A DNA stretch of 64,000 nt, from the NCBI GenBank assembly GCA_027943335.1, contig BSBK01001878.1:77001-141000 (forward strand), given 5' to 3'. Position 1 is the stretch's first letter. The number at the start of each line of letters is the position of its first letter. A program made the translations under genes and the position numbers. Under the pieces are notes generated by a model. That model saw only the letters and a program-made list of their open reading frames with translations, had not been told where the DNA came from and did no database searches. The stretch comes from Chamaecyparis obtusa (lineage: Eukaryota; Streptophyta; Pinopsida; Cupressales; Cupressaceae). Shown here piece by piece: positions 11,118 through 22,909 of the stretch.

Positions 11118-12474
11118 GAGAGGGATTAACCTCAAAGAAAGGCTTCAAGTGGAAACCATTCACTAGGATTGGTAGGGCATCTCCTTCAAGAGTGGAAAGC
11201 TAAAAAGCATTAGATCCTCTGCACTCTGTTATAACAAATGGTCCACCCCAAAAAGAATCAAACTTTGTGTGCCTGCCAGGTCTAGATTTGAACTCATCCC
11301 ATTTGAGGACAACATCTCCTACCTTGAAATTCCTTATCCTGGCTCTTTTGTCAAAAATCTTCTTTGTTTGACTCTGATGGAATTCCATATCTTGCATTGA
11401 CTTATCTCTGATTTCTTCTAACTCCATCAACTAAGCATACCTTACCTGCAAAGGATCACTTTCTTCAAACAAGGCATATTGAGTAGTTAAGTCCAAAGCT
11501 GGTAATTCAACTGAGATAGATAACTTAGCCTCTCTACCATACACCAACATGTATGGGGAATTATCGATGATTTTCTTTGGGGTAATTCTATCTAACCACA
11601 AGGCAGACTTGAGCTTTGTATGCCAATCTCTCTGATTGTCTTACAGAATCTTCTTAATTATCCTGACCAGGTTCTTATTTGTTGATTTTGCTAAACCATT
11701 TCCCTGAGGATAGTAATTGGAACTTGTATTCAAATAAATGCCATTTTTAACTACCCATTCTAAGACTTTAAGGCTTGTAAATGCCAATGCATTATCTGAA
11801 ATGATGGAATCAGGAGTGCCAAACCTATGAATTAAATCATCATAGAAGCTTAGGACAACACTCTCATTGGCTTCTTTCAATGCAATTGCTTTTGTCCATC
11901 TAGTGAAGTAATTAGTTGCAGTAATTATCCATTTATGGCCTGCACTAGATGGAGGATTAATCACACCAATGAAATCTATACCCCATTTCATGAGGGGCTG
12001 CTTTGTTCTGACAGGTTGGAGGGGTAAGGCTACAATCCTTTCTTTTCCTGCAAACATAGCACACTTGATACATTTCCTAACATAATCATGACTATCCTTA
12101 AAGATAGATGGCCAATAGTATCCAGCCCTCATAATTTTATAAGCAGTAGTCCTAGGAGAAAAGTGACCTCCACAAGGTCCATCATGAAATTCAAATAGGA
12201 CATCAGCTATCTTTTCTGAATCTATGCATCTTAAAAGGACACCACTACAATCCTTTCTAAAATGAACATCATTTACCAGCACAAAAGGAATAGATTGTAA
12301 CCTATAATACCTTCTTTTTATTGAATCCAAACCTGCAGGACATTGCCCTGTCTTCAAATAATTGATCATATTAGGCAACCAACTTGTTGCCTTGGCTTGT
12401 TCTTCTATAGAATGCACCACCAGAGATGCATCCATTTGCTTTGATTTCTTTGAACTTTCATCCCCTACCAAATG
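11118..12474 (-). pseudogene. Tat-like element integrase (decayed)
   Basis: One frame runs from about 12474 to 11118. The zinc-binding HHCC region is HDGPCGGHF followed by CIKC at about 12190-12055. The core has WGIDFIGVI near 11972 and ISDNALAFT near 11800. The third catalytic site, usually GQAE, reads GNGLAKSTNK near 11690, so the Glu is Lys. The C-terminal part includes KVGDVVLKWDEFKSRPGRH near 11310 and WGGPFVITE near 11245, a typical gypsy GPY/F-like module. Stops are near 11641 and 11431. Integrase joins the cDNA ends to the host chromosome. This copy cannot be active. Confidence 0.88.
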
Positions 12475-12499
12475 TTCACAAAGACCTCTTCCTCTAACC

Positions 12500-13702
12500 A
12501 GCTTGGTAGTCTAAATATCAATGTCATACTCCATCACCTTGGTGATCCAACTAGCTCTTTTCTCATTTAGGTCCTTGGAAAGCAAAAAATCTTTGACACT
12601 TGGATGAGTAAATTTTAAATGTACCTTGCTGTGGTTTAATAAATATCTGAACTTTTTGAGGCTCCTTACCATAGCAAGCACATGTTTCTCTACAAAAGAG
12701 TACCTCTTCATATTCTTCTAAACCTTTGCTAAAGAAAGCAATAGGCTACTCTAATCCATCTGAATTTTCTTGAGTCAACATTGTAGATATAGCATCATGA
12801 CCTCCATAAGCATAAAGGATGAAATCCTTACTAAAATTTGGGTTTAAGAGGGTAGGAGCTCCTATTAGGGCCTCTTTAATGGCTTGGAAATTGACTTTCC
12901 CTTCTTTGGTCCAACTAAAAGATGAACTCTTCTTTAACATGGCTGTCAAAGGCTTGAGTAAATCTGCAATGTTAGGCAAGAATCTCCTAACAAAGTTAAT
13001 AATTCCTATGAAAGATTGGAGAATTCTCTTGTTATGTGGTAGGGGTAGCTCTAAGATAGCTGCAATTCTCTCAGGATCCACTGTAATTCCTTCTTTGGAT
13101 ACTACATATCCTAACAATTTTCCTTCATGAACTACAAACACACATTTCTTGGGATTAAGAGATATCCCAAATTCTCTACACCTTTCAAAAATCTTCCTCA
13201 AATGTTTGATGTGGTCTACTACATGCTTTGAATAGATAGTTATGTCATCTAATTAGACCAACACAAACTTGTACATTAGGCTCTTAAAGGCCATATCCAT
13301 TGCCTTTTGAAATATAGCACCTACATTTGACAAACCAAAGGGCTTCTTTTGATAATCCATGGTTCCCCACTTGGTTGTAAATGTAGTCTTATATTGATCC
13401 TCCTCATTTACTAAGATTTGATTGTATCCTGAATAGCCATCCAATAATGAAAATCTCTCGGATCCAGAGACACATTGTAAAATTTGTTCCATAGAGGGTA
13501 GTGGATGGTGGTCCTTAAATGAGGCCCTATTAAGATCCCCGAAGTCAACACATAACCTCAGCTCCCCATTCTTCTTCCTAATAGGAACAAGGTTGGAAAC
13601 CCAACTAGTATGCTTAATGGGGTAGATGATACCACTCTCTATCAATTTGAGCACTTCTTTATGCATAAGTGGCTCAAGCTTTGGATTAACAGGCCTTTGC
13701 TT
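12500..13702 (-). pseudogene. Tat-like element reverse transcriptase and gypsy RNase H (decayed)
   Basis: RT motifs on the minus strand are IIYPIKHTSWVSNLVPI near 13620, LCVDFGDLN near 13545, FSLLDGYSGYNQI near 13440, PFGLSNVGAIFQ near 13330, and the catalytic LDDITIYS near 13250, with a stop just before it where Tyr is expected. The thumb and RNase H follow: KKCVFVVHEGKLLGYVVS near 13150, FIGIINFVRRFLPNIA near 12990, FILYAYGGHDAI near 12810, then YSFVEKHVLAMV near 12690. The frame shifts near 12720. The RNase H first Asp motif (usually TDAS) reads YAYGG, so that residue is lost. The RT copies RNA into DNA inside the particle. Confidence 0.88.
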
Positions 13703-14020
13703 TCACCTCACTGGTTTGGCATTAGGTTCTAATTCAATAGTGTGTTGAGCAAGGGCCGGATCAAAACCTTTGAGACCCTCATATTGCCATGCAAAAACAT
13801 CACTGAATTCTTTGAATAACTGAGTGTAAGTTTTCTTTTCCAATTTAGTATTTACCTTTCCAAATTGTAAGCTCTTACCTGGTTCCAACTCTAGTTCAAC
13901 ACAATGTTCTTGTTGGACTACCAGGCCAACTTTTCTTTTCTTGACTTCATCATCCTTGTTGAAGATAGTCTCCAAAGTAATGAGACCTCTAGGCATCTTA
14001 TTAGACTTGATTTTTATCAC
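13703..14020 (-). pseudogene. Tat-like element linker between extra RNase H and RT
   Basis: This 105-codon open stretch lies in the same frame as the RT. It has EFSDVFAWQYEGLKGFDPALAQH (about 13815-13747), which is the conserved region just upstream of RT in Tat-type elements, where the DMPGI-like motif is usual. It shows that the RT begins directly after this block and that the RNase H domain upstream belongs to the same polyprotein. Confidence 0.75.
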
Positions 14021-14039
14021 TTGATCACCATAGCTTTGC

Positions 14040-14630
14040 GATAGCCTATCTTGATTGTGTTATGAAAAAACATCTTCTTCAAACAAGAATTGCAAAATTT
14101 GTTCATCATTATCAAACACTTGCCAATTGACATCATTATTAGGAATAGAGGGTCTGACAATCACTTTGATATGCTATTGATCCACCTCTTTTGAAATGCT
14201 ATTTGGGATGTCATATTGGGATCCAATAGAAGCTAATCTATCTGCATTTTGATTTAACTTTCTAGGGATGACAATAATATTGGAAGCATGGAAATCTTCA
14301 ATTGCATCCCAAACTCTATGTTTGTATGCTTTCATGGTGTCATTTTTTGTTGCACTTATCTCTCTTACCTAGCTAACAACTAACTCACTATCACCATAAA
14401 CTTTTAAGGCCTTGAGCCCTCTTCTTCTAGCCCATTCTAGTCCATTGACTAGACTTTCATATTCTACAATGTTGCTGGTGTAGGAAAAACTAAATCTAAA
14501 GGTAGTATAATACCTTTCTCCTTTTGGGGACACCAGCATAGCACCACCACTAGAACCATGTCTACTTCTAGCTCCATCAAAGTATAGTTCCCAAACCTGA
14601 CTATTTTGATCTTCTGAGTCAGCATCCTTG
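14040..14630 (-). pseudogene. Extra RNase H (plant aRNaseH type) located upstream of RT
   Basis: The four acidic sites of a complete RNase H fold can be read in order on the minus strand: VWELYFDGARSRHGSSGGAM (Asp, 14595-14537), EYESLVNGLEWA (Glu, near 14460), YGDSELVV (Asp, near 14390) and LNQNADRLA (Asp, near 14245). This is the second RNase H known from Tat/Ogre elements and is of the same general type as host RNase HI. In the angiosperm Tat elements I know, it lies after the gypsy RNase H and before integrase. Here it is in frame between protease and RT. One stop follows VVS near 14368 where Gln is expected. All catalytic residues look retained. Confidence 0.8.
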
Positions 14631-15829
14631 AAAAGGTTGGGCTCTATAGCATCATTTTCTTGTAACAAGTAGTTTCCCAAACTAGAATTCCAAACAACAT
14701 GCTCTGATTCTCTTTCATCTAAGAAAATGTTAGGGATATCTCCTATCTTAGTGCTTGTTTCACTAAAGGTTTGGAAATCACTGTCATCAAATATAGGGCA
14801 ATTTACATTGATGGCAGTGGACACATATGGCTCTATATGGTGTGCTGCTAATGGTTTTGATTTAATGGTGACCTTGGTCCCATAACTTGTATGAAATAAC
14901 ATGTGAGACCAATTATAAGATAGGTAACCTCCTATCTTGGCTGTAAACTCCCTTGAAAGACATATAGAAAATAATGCAGGGAGATCTATGATATATATAT
15001 CAAGGAGGATTGAAAAATTAGGACTAGCATGTAGGATTAGACTGGTATCCCTGGCCACACCTATAATATTAACTGAGGATCCATCAAGTTGGGTAACCTT
15101 CTTTTGGAAGGGCTCATATTTTAGTCCTAACTGGTCAGCTACTTTCTTGGGCATTACAGTGCTAGTAGCTCCACTATCTACCATACAATTATGTACTAAA
15201 TATTTTCCAATGATTAAAGATACATAAAAGGGAGGTGGCTTTGAATTCCTACCTTGTGTGGCATTTCCTTTGGAGTTGCTACTTGGGGCCTCCTTTTCTT
15301 GATCGGTGTTGACCAACACTGGCTTTGCAGCTTCTTTTGTAGGCTGAGGATTTGTTACTTCTAACATGGCCTTCTTCAAAATTTTAGGTTGTCCTGGAAG
15401 AGCCAAAGAGTCCCACATGGACATGGTGACATTCACCTTCTTCATGTTGTCTACAATATTGAATGGTGTCACAGTGTGTACTCTTTGTTGTATCTTTGGC
15501 ATGATGGGCTCTACCTCTTTGGAATGCTGGCCTTCTTTTCTTGTAATGACAAGAGCCTCCTTAGGTGTGATGGGAGTAGCTTGCTGTAGTGGCTCTATAG
15601 ATGTAGTAGCTTTGGAGTTGGAATCTGCTCTCTCCATATCTTGAGCTCTTCTTTTTGCTCTTATAAAGGCAACAAAAGTAGCTTCATCATTGACTCCACT
15701 GAAGTCTAGTTGCTCCCAATTAAAGAGAGTAGTCTCATGCTCTTGTGATTCTTGTTGAGGAACTGACCCACTAGATGAAACCTCTAATTGAGCTTGTGAG
15801 GCATTTTGAACCATTAGAGCTTGGTTCAT
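14631..15829 (-). pseudogene. Tat-like element protease and gag-protease linker
   Basis: The frame is open from 15829 down past 14631. The first 200 residues are low-complexity gag C-terminal sequence (Gln, Ser, Glu and Thr-rich; FNWEQLDFSGVNDE near 15720). The retropepsin follows: YLVHNCMVDSGATSTVMPKK (about 15203-15145) contains the catalytic DSGA. After it come a GVARDTSL flap-like region and the motif LSREFTAKIGGYLSYNWSHM near 14955-14895, which is typical of the region following the protease in Tat-type elements. The protease would have processed gag-pol. Confidence 0.82.
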
Positions 15830-17310
15830 CCATCCATTTGAACATGTAGCCTAATTATGAAGCTAATTACAAGGAAAACACCATTCATTCTCCATAGCCA
15901 CATTGTTTTGGCTAGGCACCACATCCCTCACTGGATTAGAAAAATTTAGAGGTGCAGGGTTATATGGTTGGAATGGTCTCTGATTAAAACTTTGTCTTTG
16001 TCCTTGATAGCCTCCTTGGTATGGTGGCCTATTTTGTTGATAAGGTTGTCCTTGATTTTGATATTACTGATTAGGACCTTGGCCTTGTGATTGAAATGGT
16101 GGTATGATTCCTTGACCTTGCTTCTTTAGATTTGTGACCTCTTTAGTCAAGTTCTACAACAAGTTAGTCATTTCTTAATGACTACTTTGTTGACTACTCT
16201 TTATTTCTTGTAACTCTTGAGAGAAACTAGCCCCCAGCTCTCGACCACTAGTACTATCTTGGGATGCCAAAATGGTTGGGATAGGGGTAAATGGGGGTAC
16301 TTGGGTAGGTGCAATGGGTTGAAGGCTAGGAAAGATGGGCATTGGAGGCCTTCTAGAAATCATGCCTACTTGGATCAAACAATTTTTAGCCCTGACAGCT
16401 ATGTCAAAAGTTTGGGGTAGAGAAGTACCACCCATAGACTGGATCATGATAGAAATTTGACCATTTAGGCTTTGTAAATAGTAAAGGAAGGCATGGTCAA
16501 CTAATGGTCTTAGTTAGACTAGGATTCTATTTCATGTTTTAAGGAATCTACTATTATAATCTATCATTTTCTCTTAAGGGTCTGTCTTAACAGTTGTTAA
16601 CTATTCAGCTAGAGACAAATTATCTAATTTATCCTCAAAATGTTTACTTAATGCATCCCCTAACTCATCCCAAGAAGTAATAGAACCAATAGTTAGAGTT
16701 CTAAACCATTCTAGAGCCTTACCTTTTAAAGAGGCTGCTAATAACTTTGTGGCCACATCCTCTTGAGTAATGTTGTCTATGTTGTAGATGGTGGTCACAT
16801 TTCTTATGTGCTCAAAAGCAGTTGTCTACCCCTCACCTATGAAATTAGGTATACTCTTAAGTGCCACCAAGGGCACATCATGATATTGAGAAAAGGCTAG
16901 TGGGCTACCTTGATTGAATGGTACAAAAGAAAACTATTTAGCCATTATAGGAGTTGGAATCTAAAGATTGACAACTATATGAGCTGTATTTGTTGCTGGA
17001 TTGGAATCTTCCTCTAGATCTCTGGTTAGAGATCTCCCTCTTCTTCTAGAGTGAAAGGGAAAAGGTCTCCTTTCTGAAGTATCAAGAGGTTTTGATTGAA
17101 CTCTTCTTGCAGGGGATGTCCTTTGAGTTGACCTACCCTTGTGACTTCTTCTTGAGGGGAACTTTGAAAATTAGGTAGGCTTTGAGCTTCTAGTCTCAAT
17201 CTTTCTCATAAAACTTTGAACAAGGTAGCCTGGATCTTTGAAATTAGTGGAGTCACCAGATATACTTGATAAGACAACCTCTAAAGGTCTGTATTATGCA
17301 ACCTGCATAT
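15830..17310 (-). pseudogene. Tat-like element gag (decayed)
   Basis: From the 5' end on the minus strand there is a basic Arg/Ser-rich N-terminal region near 17200-17030 (SRRSHKGRSTQRTSP). The retrotransposon gag core follows, with ATKLLAASLKGKALEWFRTL and GSITSWDELGDALSKHF near 16760-16640. Next are a proline-rich stretch near 16330, a Gln/Tyr/Pro-rich region near 16090-15960, and a possible zinc-binding motif CFPCNQLHNQATC-like (with stops) near 15880-15840. It is in the same frame as the protease and RT. Stops are scattered through it. Gag forms the particle that packages the RNA. Confidence 0.78.
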
Positions 17311-17371
17311 CAAAGATGACATAACCTTCAAAGAATGAACTTCTTTACTGTCCCACCGGGCATGCCAGAAT
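17311..17371 (-). promoter_or_regulatory. Tat-like element primer binding site and leader
   Basis: On the minus strand the bases just after the 5' LTR read ATTCTGGCATGCCCGGTGGG. The TGG start close to the LTR edge is what a tRNA primer site should look like. I do not assign the tRNA with certainty. Confidence 0.55.
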
Positions 17372-20097
17372 TGTTATACACTGAGTTTGAACCTCTATCT
17401 CAAGCTCTCTTGGTCTTGATAACTCAGTATAACATGGGAATCATCTCCAGGTTGTGGGACCTTTGCTAACTAAGATGAGACCTCTAGGTTCTAGGCTGGT
17501 TCCTCTTAGATAATCACCTTAATCTGCTTCTTGCTATGAAATGAAATAACTTTCGAGGGAAAGGGCTAGAAGGAATGCTTGAAAAGGGAAATAACATGAA
17601 AGCAAAATACCTACTAGGTGATACACTAAAATTAGGGTTTGGATCTCAGCATAGAGGAATGAGACCAATGGAGAAATCAGGTCTAATAAGTCACAACTCG
17701 CTAGATAGGCTTGCATAAGTGTTTCATAGGAGGGTCTGAACAAAAGACACAACTTATGACCTGCAAGCAAACATCCTTTTCTACAACTAGATGTAGGAAT
17801 GAGACAAGACTGCTAGGGGTTGTAGTATACCCACAAAACATCTAAATCAGATCAGACATAGTAACACACAAAATCATAGAAAATGAGAGGGACTAGGAAC
17901 CCCAATTTTCATTAAGAGCATTCATAAACTTTGATCCAATAAGAGATAATCAAGACAGTGAAGACAGGGATAGAACAAATATCACAAGTACCTCAAGAAT
18001 GCCTTGATCATTGATGGGAGATTATAAAGAGTAGAAGAACCAGAGGGTAGAACAAATACCATAGATGGCTTTCTAAGAAAAGATGACTTCCTTGCAAAAG
18101 TGGGCTTCTCTCCTTTACAAAAATTAACCTCCTAAGCACTAAGGCTCTGGAAAAAAATATATACAACACTCACTACCCATAGGTAGGAGTCCAAAACTGA
18201 CCTAACCAGAGTTACAAATCCTTACAATAAAAATATCAAACCCTAGGTACATTGATGACTCATCATGAAAATCACTGAGAATCGATCATCAAATTAGATC
18301 TTTCTCTTTGCATGTTGATCCTAGACTAAGTCCACCTATAGACACAACAACTTTGACCCATCTACCCACCTATAACTCCACTAAGCCATGAAGGCTTCAA
18401 ATCTGATCCTGGTATGATACCTAAGTCTAAAATGATTAACCCTGCAAAGGTGGTGCCAAGCTCATTAAAGCTTCAACAAGATGTAGTACCCTATGAAATC
18501 CATGGCACTGACGATCAGAGTGTTTACTTATTATCTTCTCAACCATCCTTGTCATGAGGAATTCAATTCCAGCTACCCATTTATCATGCATGGCCACAAA
18601 ATGCAAACCCTAGCAAAGTCTTTGCAGAGAAATATTTAAATTTGAATATTAACGGCTAGCAAATATATTTCAAAATGTGACCATTGATGAATAACCTCCC
18701 TGGCAGATGAATGGCCTAGATGCACCCTTTAAAATAGCTTAAAATCATTTCTGACAAGTCAACCACCACCACGGTAGTCAACAACCAATCAAACTGTGCC
18801 ATTTCAGATACATGTTGCGACCTTCCAACATCGGACCCACCACTTGAGATACTGATCTAATGGTGGGTGCATGATCTTATAGCCCTAGAATTTTCCTTAC
18901 GCTTTTACACCAATCACTAGATCCTTACCTTTCTGAGACCCCACTAACACATCAGTCCACATAGAAATCCTCATCATCATTTGATAGCCAATTAAAGGCA
19001 TGCATGTCAGCAATACACATCACTAAGACCACCTGACATATCTCTTTATTCTGACCAATAAGGACTCGGCAACTCATCCTAACCTAGCACCAGACCCACT
19101 GACAAGTCTGAACACTTTGGAAAACTTGATGGCTGGCGCAAGATCTCATACTCTGACACAAACCTTTGTGAAGATACGCCAATCGTCGATCTTCATCTTT
19201 CTAACATCCTTGTAGGTCCTCTGACATGGTCCCACTGCGACATCCAAGTCATTGCTATGTGGACCAATTGGATTCAAGCAAGTCAGCACATAAGGACCCA
19301 CTGAAGGAAGTTTTGACACCAACCAAGACCAGTGGTTGTCATAAGATTGCAAGCCCTGACACCAGTCTATGCAAAGATACGCCAGTCGTCAATCTTCTGC
19401 AGATGTCAGAGCCTCTTGACCGCTGAAAGGGCCTAGCCCCACTGACAAACAATCTGACTCAACACATGCCGACCAATCAAAAGCTGCCGAATTGGATGAG
19501 GTGGCATCGGTCCCACTAACACACTAAAGCACCGCAAACATGGAAGATCTAACAGTCATCTTAAGATCTCAAGCTCTAACACCAACCTATGCAAAGATAC
19601 ACCAGCCATTGGATCCTTCTAACCAGGACCCCACTAAAGTGACCGCTGGACTTCCACGTGAATACGTGACTGAAGGAAAGCTAACCATCTCTAGGTCGCA
19701 AGAAGTTAAACGGTGACCAGGAAATACTTAGCGATTATGAGAATTGATGTATTTGCTAAGTCATCAAATAAAAAGGGGACCACTGGAAAGAAATAGAGAA
19801 CTAGAGACTGGGCCAATAGGAAATTAGCACACATGGGAAATGTAAACCTTTAGTGGCCGAAAAAGATAATGAAGAATTATAATGGGCCAAAGGGTTTTGA
19901 GGGTTCTAAAAGGTTCCCAACACCACGGCTAGTTTTATGAATATTTTGACCTATAGACCAGGGACTTGAAATAATTGCAAAGGCCAAGAAACAAAACATG
20001 AGGTCATGAAACTTTCAGAGATGCTCGGCAGGAGTAAAACATAGACTTTAGAATAGATTTTAGCCAAATTTGCATGGATATGAAAATTAGGGTAACA
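17372..20097 (-). repeat. Tat-like element 5' LTR (long form)
   Basis: It is bounded by TGTTATACACTGAG on the left and ATTAGGGTAACA on the right. The first 240 bp and the last 650 bp match the left LTR. The middle 1.8 kb has no partner there. The frames seen here (17534-17770, 19146-19426) look like chance. Confidence 0.85.
18840..19690. repeat. Diverged tandem repeats of about 210 bp inside the long LTR
   Basis: A block of the form CTATGCAAAGATACGCCAGTCG, and the sequence around it, recurs near 19160, 19370 and 19585, spaced 205-220 bp apart. Each copy is preceded by a tctgac-ac motif and followed by an AATCTTC/GGATCCTTC motif and a run with CCCACTGA or CCCACTAA. A weaker copy may lie near 18870-18960. 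The single-copy version remains in the short LTR near 10390. Confidence 0.6.
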
Positions 20098-20102
20098 CTA
20101 AT

Positions 20103-22900
20103 ATCATCACATACATATACAATTTAAAATAAATGTCAAACTTAATGTCATGCATGTTGAAATTAATTTATCTAAGTTAAAAGAAATTTAAATCTAACTT
20201 AATTTCATATATGTACATGCATATGTCTTAAGGGGAATCCTTAAGGGGACCTAAATAAATATATATAAAAACTATTAAGCCATCAAAATAAATAACCATA
20301 TCCAATAAAAACCATTGAAGAAAAATAACTATATATCAAAACTATTGAACCATCAAAATAAATAACTATATCTAATATTCAAATCATCTCTACTTGAATA
20401 TATCCAGTCTTAGAAAATATGAGCTCAAAGTCTACAAAATATGAAAGTACGAGATACAAAAACAATTTTAACCTAAATCTTTGGTAAATATGGTTTGGAT
20501 CCTCTCTTTGTTTTATTGTCTCTAAAAAAAATTTGTGTTCTTCAATAGGCAACCATAACTTTTCATTGCCACATCCTTTTTTGCTAATGTCTCCATTTAA
20601 AATATTGCCTTTATAACCAAGTGACTATAATGTAGAAATTTTTGGCAAGGCATGTAAACAATCAATTGAAGACAATTTTTGTCTATCTTCATTTGTTGAT
20701 AATATATGCCTTCAAAAACAACTAAACTAGTTTGATATTTTTGCCTATCACCATCTTTAGTTACTTCTAGTTATTTGTATTTTGGTTTCGCACATCTTAG
20801 ATAATAATCTACATCATATGCATTGTTAGGATCTGTAACCACAACCAAAATATCACTAGATATAGGTCCCATAATTTAACTTTACAAACATGTAACATAA
20901 AATATGAAAAACCTGATAAATTAAAACTAAATATTAAAAAAACTTGTACATTTAATTAAAAGAACATGCATGCACATGCACCAATAACAACTAAATTAGA
21001 AACACATTCAAAATTAGATAAATATATAGGATCATGACTGTCTATGTTATTGTCATTGTCTTTGTAAGGAGGCATTGTGGTTAACTATTTCATTTCTCAT
21101 TGTGAAACATATTGATCTCCAATATTCTCGCATTGACTATTTGGGTTTTCCTCAATGCAGTTGGCAAAAAAGCATAATATTTCACTTGAATCATAAGATG
21201 ATAGCTATTTACAATATTTATCACTTGAGGTAAACCTCTAATACTAGTAATTATTGTAATGATACATTTCCCTTCATAAACTGGTCATAAACTAGTCATA
21301 AACTTGATTATAATGATACTACCAAATCTAGTCATAAAATCAATATGGGGAAATTCACTCTCCTTCAAAATTTCTTCAAAAAAACTAGCATTGAAACATC
21401 AATATTGTCAATTTGCATTTGAAATATCTTCAAATATCCACAATCAATGTATGCACTTTCTATACAACGTACATTGAACTCATCTAAACCTTCTGATTTA
21501 ACACATAAAATAGACTTCACAAATTGTGTTGTAGTTTTAGGGATGACTATATTTGGATTAATTACTGTCATGACCTTTTTATATGATTGTAGGTATAGAT
21601 GAAACTCAATATGATTTCAAAAACAACAAGTTACATGTACCTTATTTATGTATACAAAGAAAGGGTGCAACCTCTGAAACATTCTCTAACATATTTTAAC
21701 ATATGAAAATTCCTTCTTGAATGCTTAAAAAAATTTACTTCGTATTATATCTACAAATGTTTTGGATTTGAAATTTTTATACCGGTTCCTTCATCTTTCA
21801 TTTTTATAGTGTCCCTTCTATTGGAAGAAACATGAGAGTGGCCAATCTAACATTCAATGACCTATCTTTATTATATCTTCATAAATTCTATTTTTTTAAA
21901 GGACGTCGGCAAATATTTACCTAATTCTTTTCAATATTTTCATCTAGCATATTTATCCTCCTAATATATCTTTGAGCAATTATTCTAGATGCATTCAATA
22001 ATTCAAAAATTACTTGAACTTATTTTCTCTAGGATAGTTTCTTACTAGAAATTGTAGTCATCAACTCTCTACGTGCAATACTTGAACCAATTCCTCAAAT
22101 TATGTTATCGATAACATTCAATGTGTCTTGTGAATTTTCCACTATTATTTTTTTACATGTGCTAAGCTTTTTCTATTATCAACATCTAACAACTTTGAAA
22201 CAAGAGTCATTTATCTTTTCCTAAATAACCTAGCAAATAACTATGCTCTTCCAAATAGAGATTTATTGTGAAAATATTCATCCCAATTTTATGTACAATG
22301 CAATTTCATTGTGCTTTTATGTACCATGTGTTCAAATGAAATTTGACTAAAAAGAGAATCCTCAACCATCTCCATCAATTTTTTGATGCTAGAAGAAATA
22401 TTTCTATGTTGACTACTACCAATTTGTTCATGTACCTGAGTTCCAACTTCTTGAATGTCAATAGGTTCTTCTTTAACATCAATAGGTTTATCTTGCCTAT
22501 GTTTTGTATGACCTTTCATTTTGTCATCCCATTTTTTATCATACAATCTTGATCTTGTCCTTTCATTCCCCATTGCATAAACTATTCAAATTGAAAACTT
22601 CAATACACCTTCATATAGAAAACCAAATATACCTAGTAAAAAACTCATGTATAATATTTATAACTTCATAAATCTCACTAATTTTAATTATTTTAATTTA
22701 AAAAAATTAAAAAATTAGAATAGATAATGTATAAAATCAACTTACTATAAAAAAATATAACCTTTTTTCATTTTATTTGATAAAACGCCCTTGAATGAAA
22801 AAAAACAATTTCTTTATTTACCAAAAAATAATTTTATTTAGAAGAAGAATTTAATTATTTGCATCAATTTGTTTTTAAATAATTATTTATGTCTCTATTA
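20103..22900. other. AT-rich host DNA with weak traces of minus-strand coding
   Basis: This is the genomic flank of the Tat-like insertion; it continues from the sequence left of 10018. I recognise no protein family. Two minus-strand frames stand out slightly: 22289-22573, a charged frame beginning MGNERTRSRLYDKKWDDK, and 21365-21571, which contains CIESAYIDCGYLKIFQMQ. Stops interrupt anything longer. A repeated block of about 40 bp (ACCATCAAAATAAATAAC-like) occurs near 20270-20308 and 20337-20376. The part at 22620-22900 is very AT-rich. Confidence 0.4.
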
Positions 22901-22909
22901 TGGCCCTTC

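Larger units (their letters stand above)
10018..20102 (-). mobile_element. Tat-like Ty3/gypsy retrotransposon, full length with target-site duplication
   Basis: LTRs at 10023-10887 and 17372-20097 flank a 6.5 kb internal region that encodes gag-pol on the minus strand. A perfect 5-bp target duplication, CTAAT, sits at 10018-10022 and 20098-20102. The LTRs begin and end with TGTTA...TAACA. The domain order from 5' is gag, protease, an extra RNase H, RT, gypsy RNase H, integrase. This is gypsy, but with the extra RNase H in an unusual place. One reading frame runs from gag to the end of RT/RNase H (about 17300 to 12746), with a single frameshift near 12720 before the integrase. Many stops show that it is inactive. 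Confidence 0.9.

Noticed and set aside
12819..13130. Plus-strand frame of 103 codons
   Set aside because: It is the antisense of the gypsy RT/RNase H coding, which has clear motifs on the minus strand.
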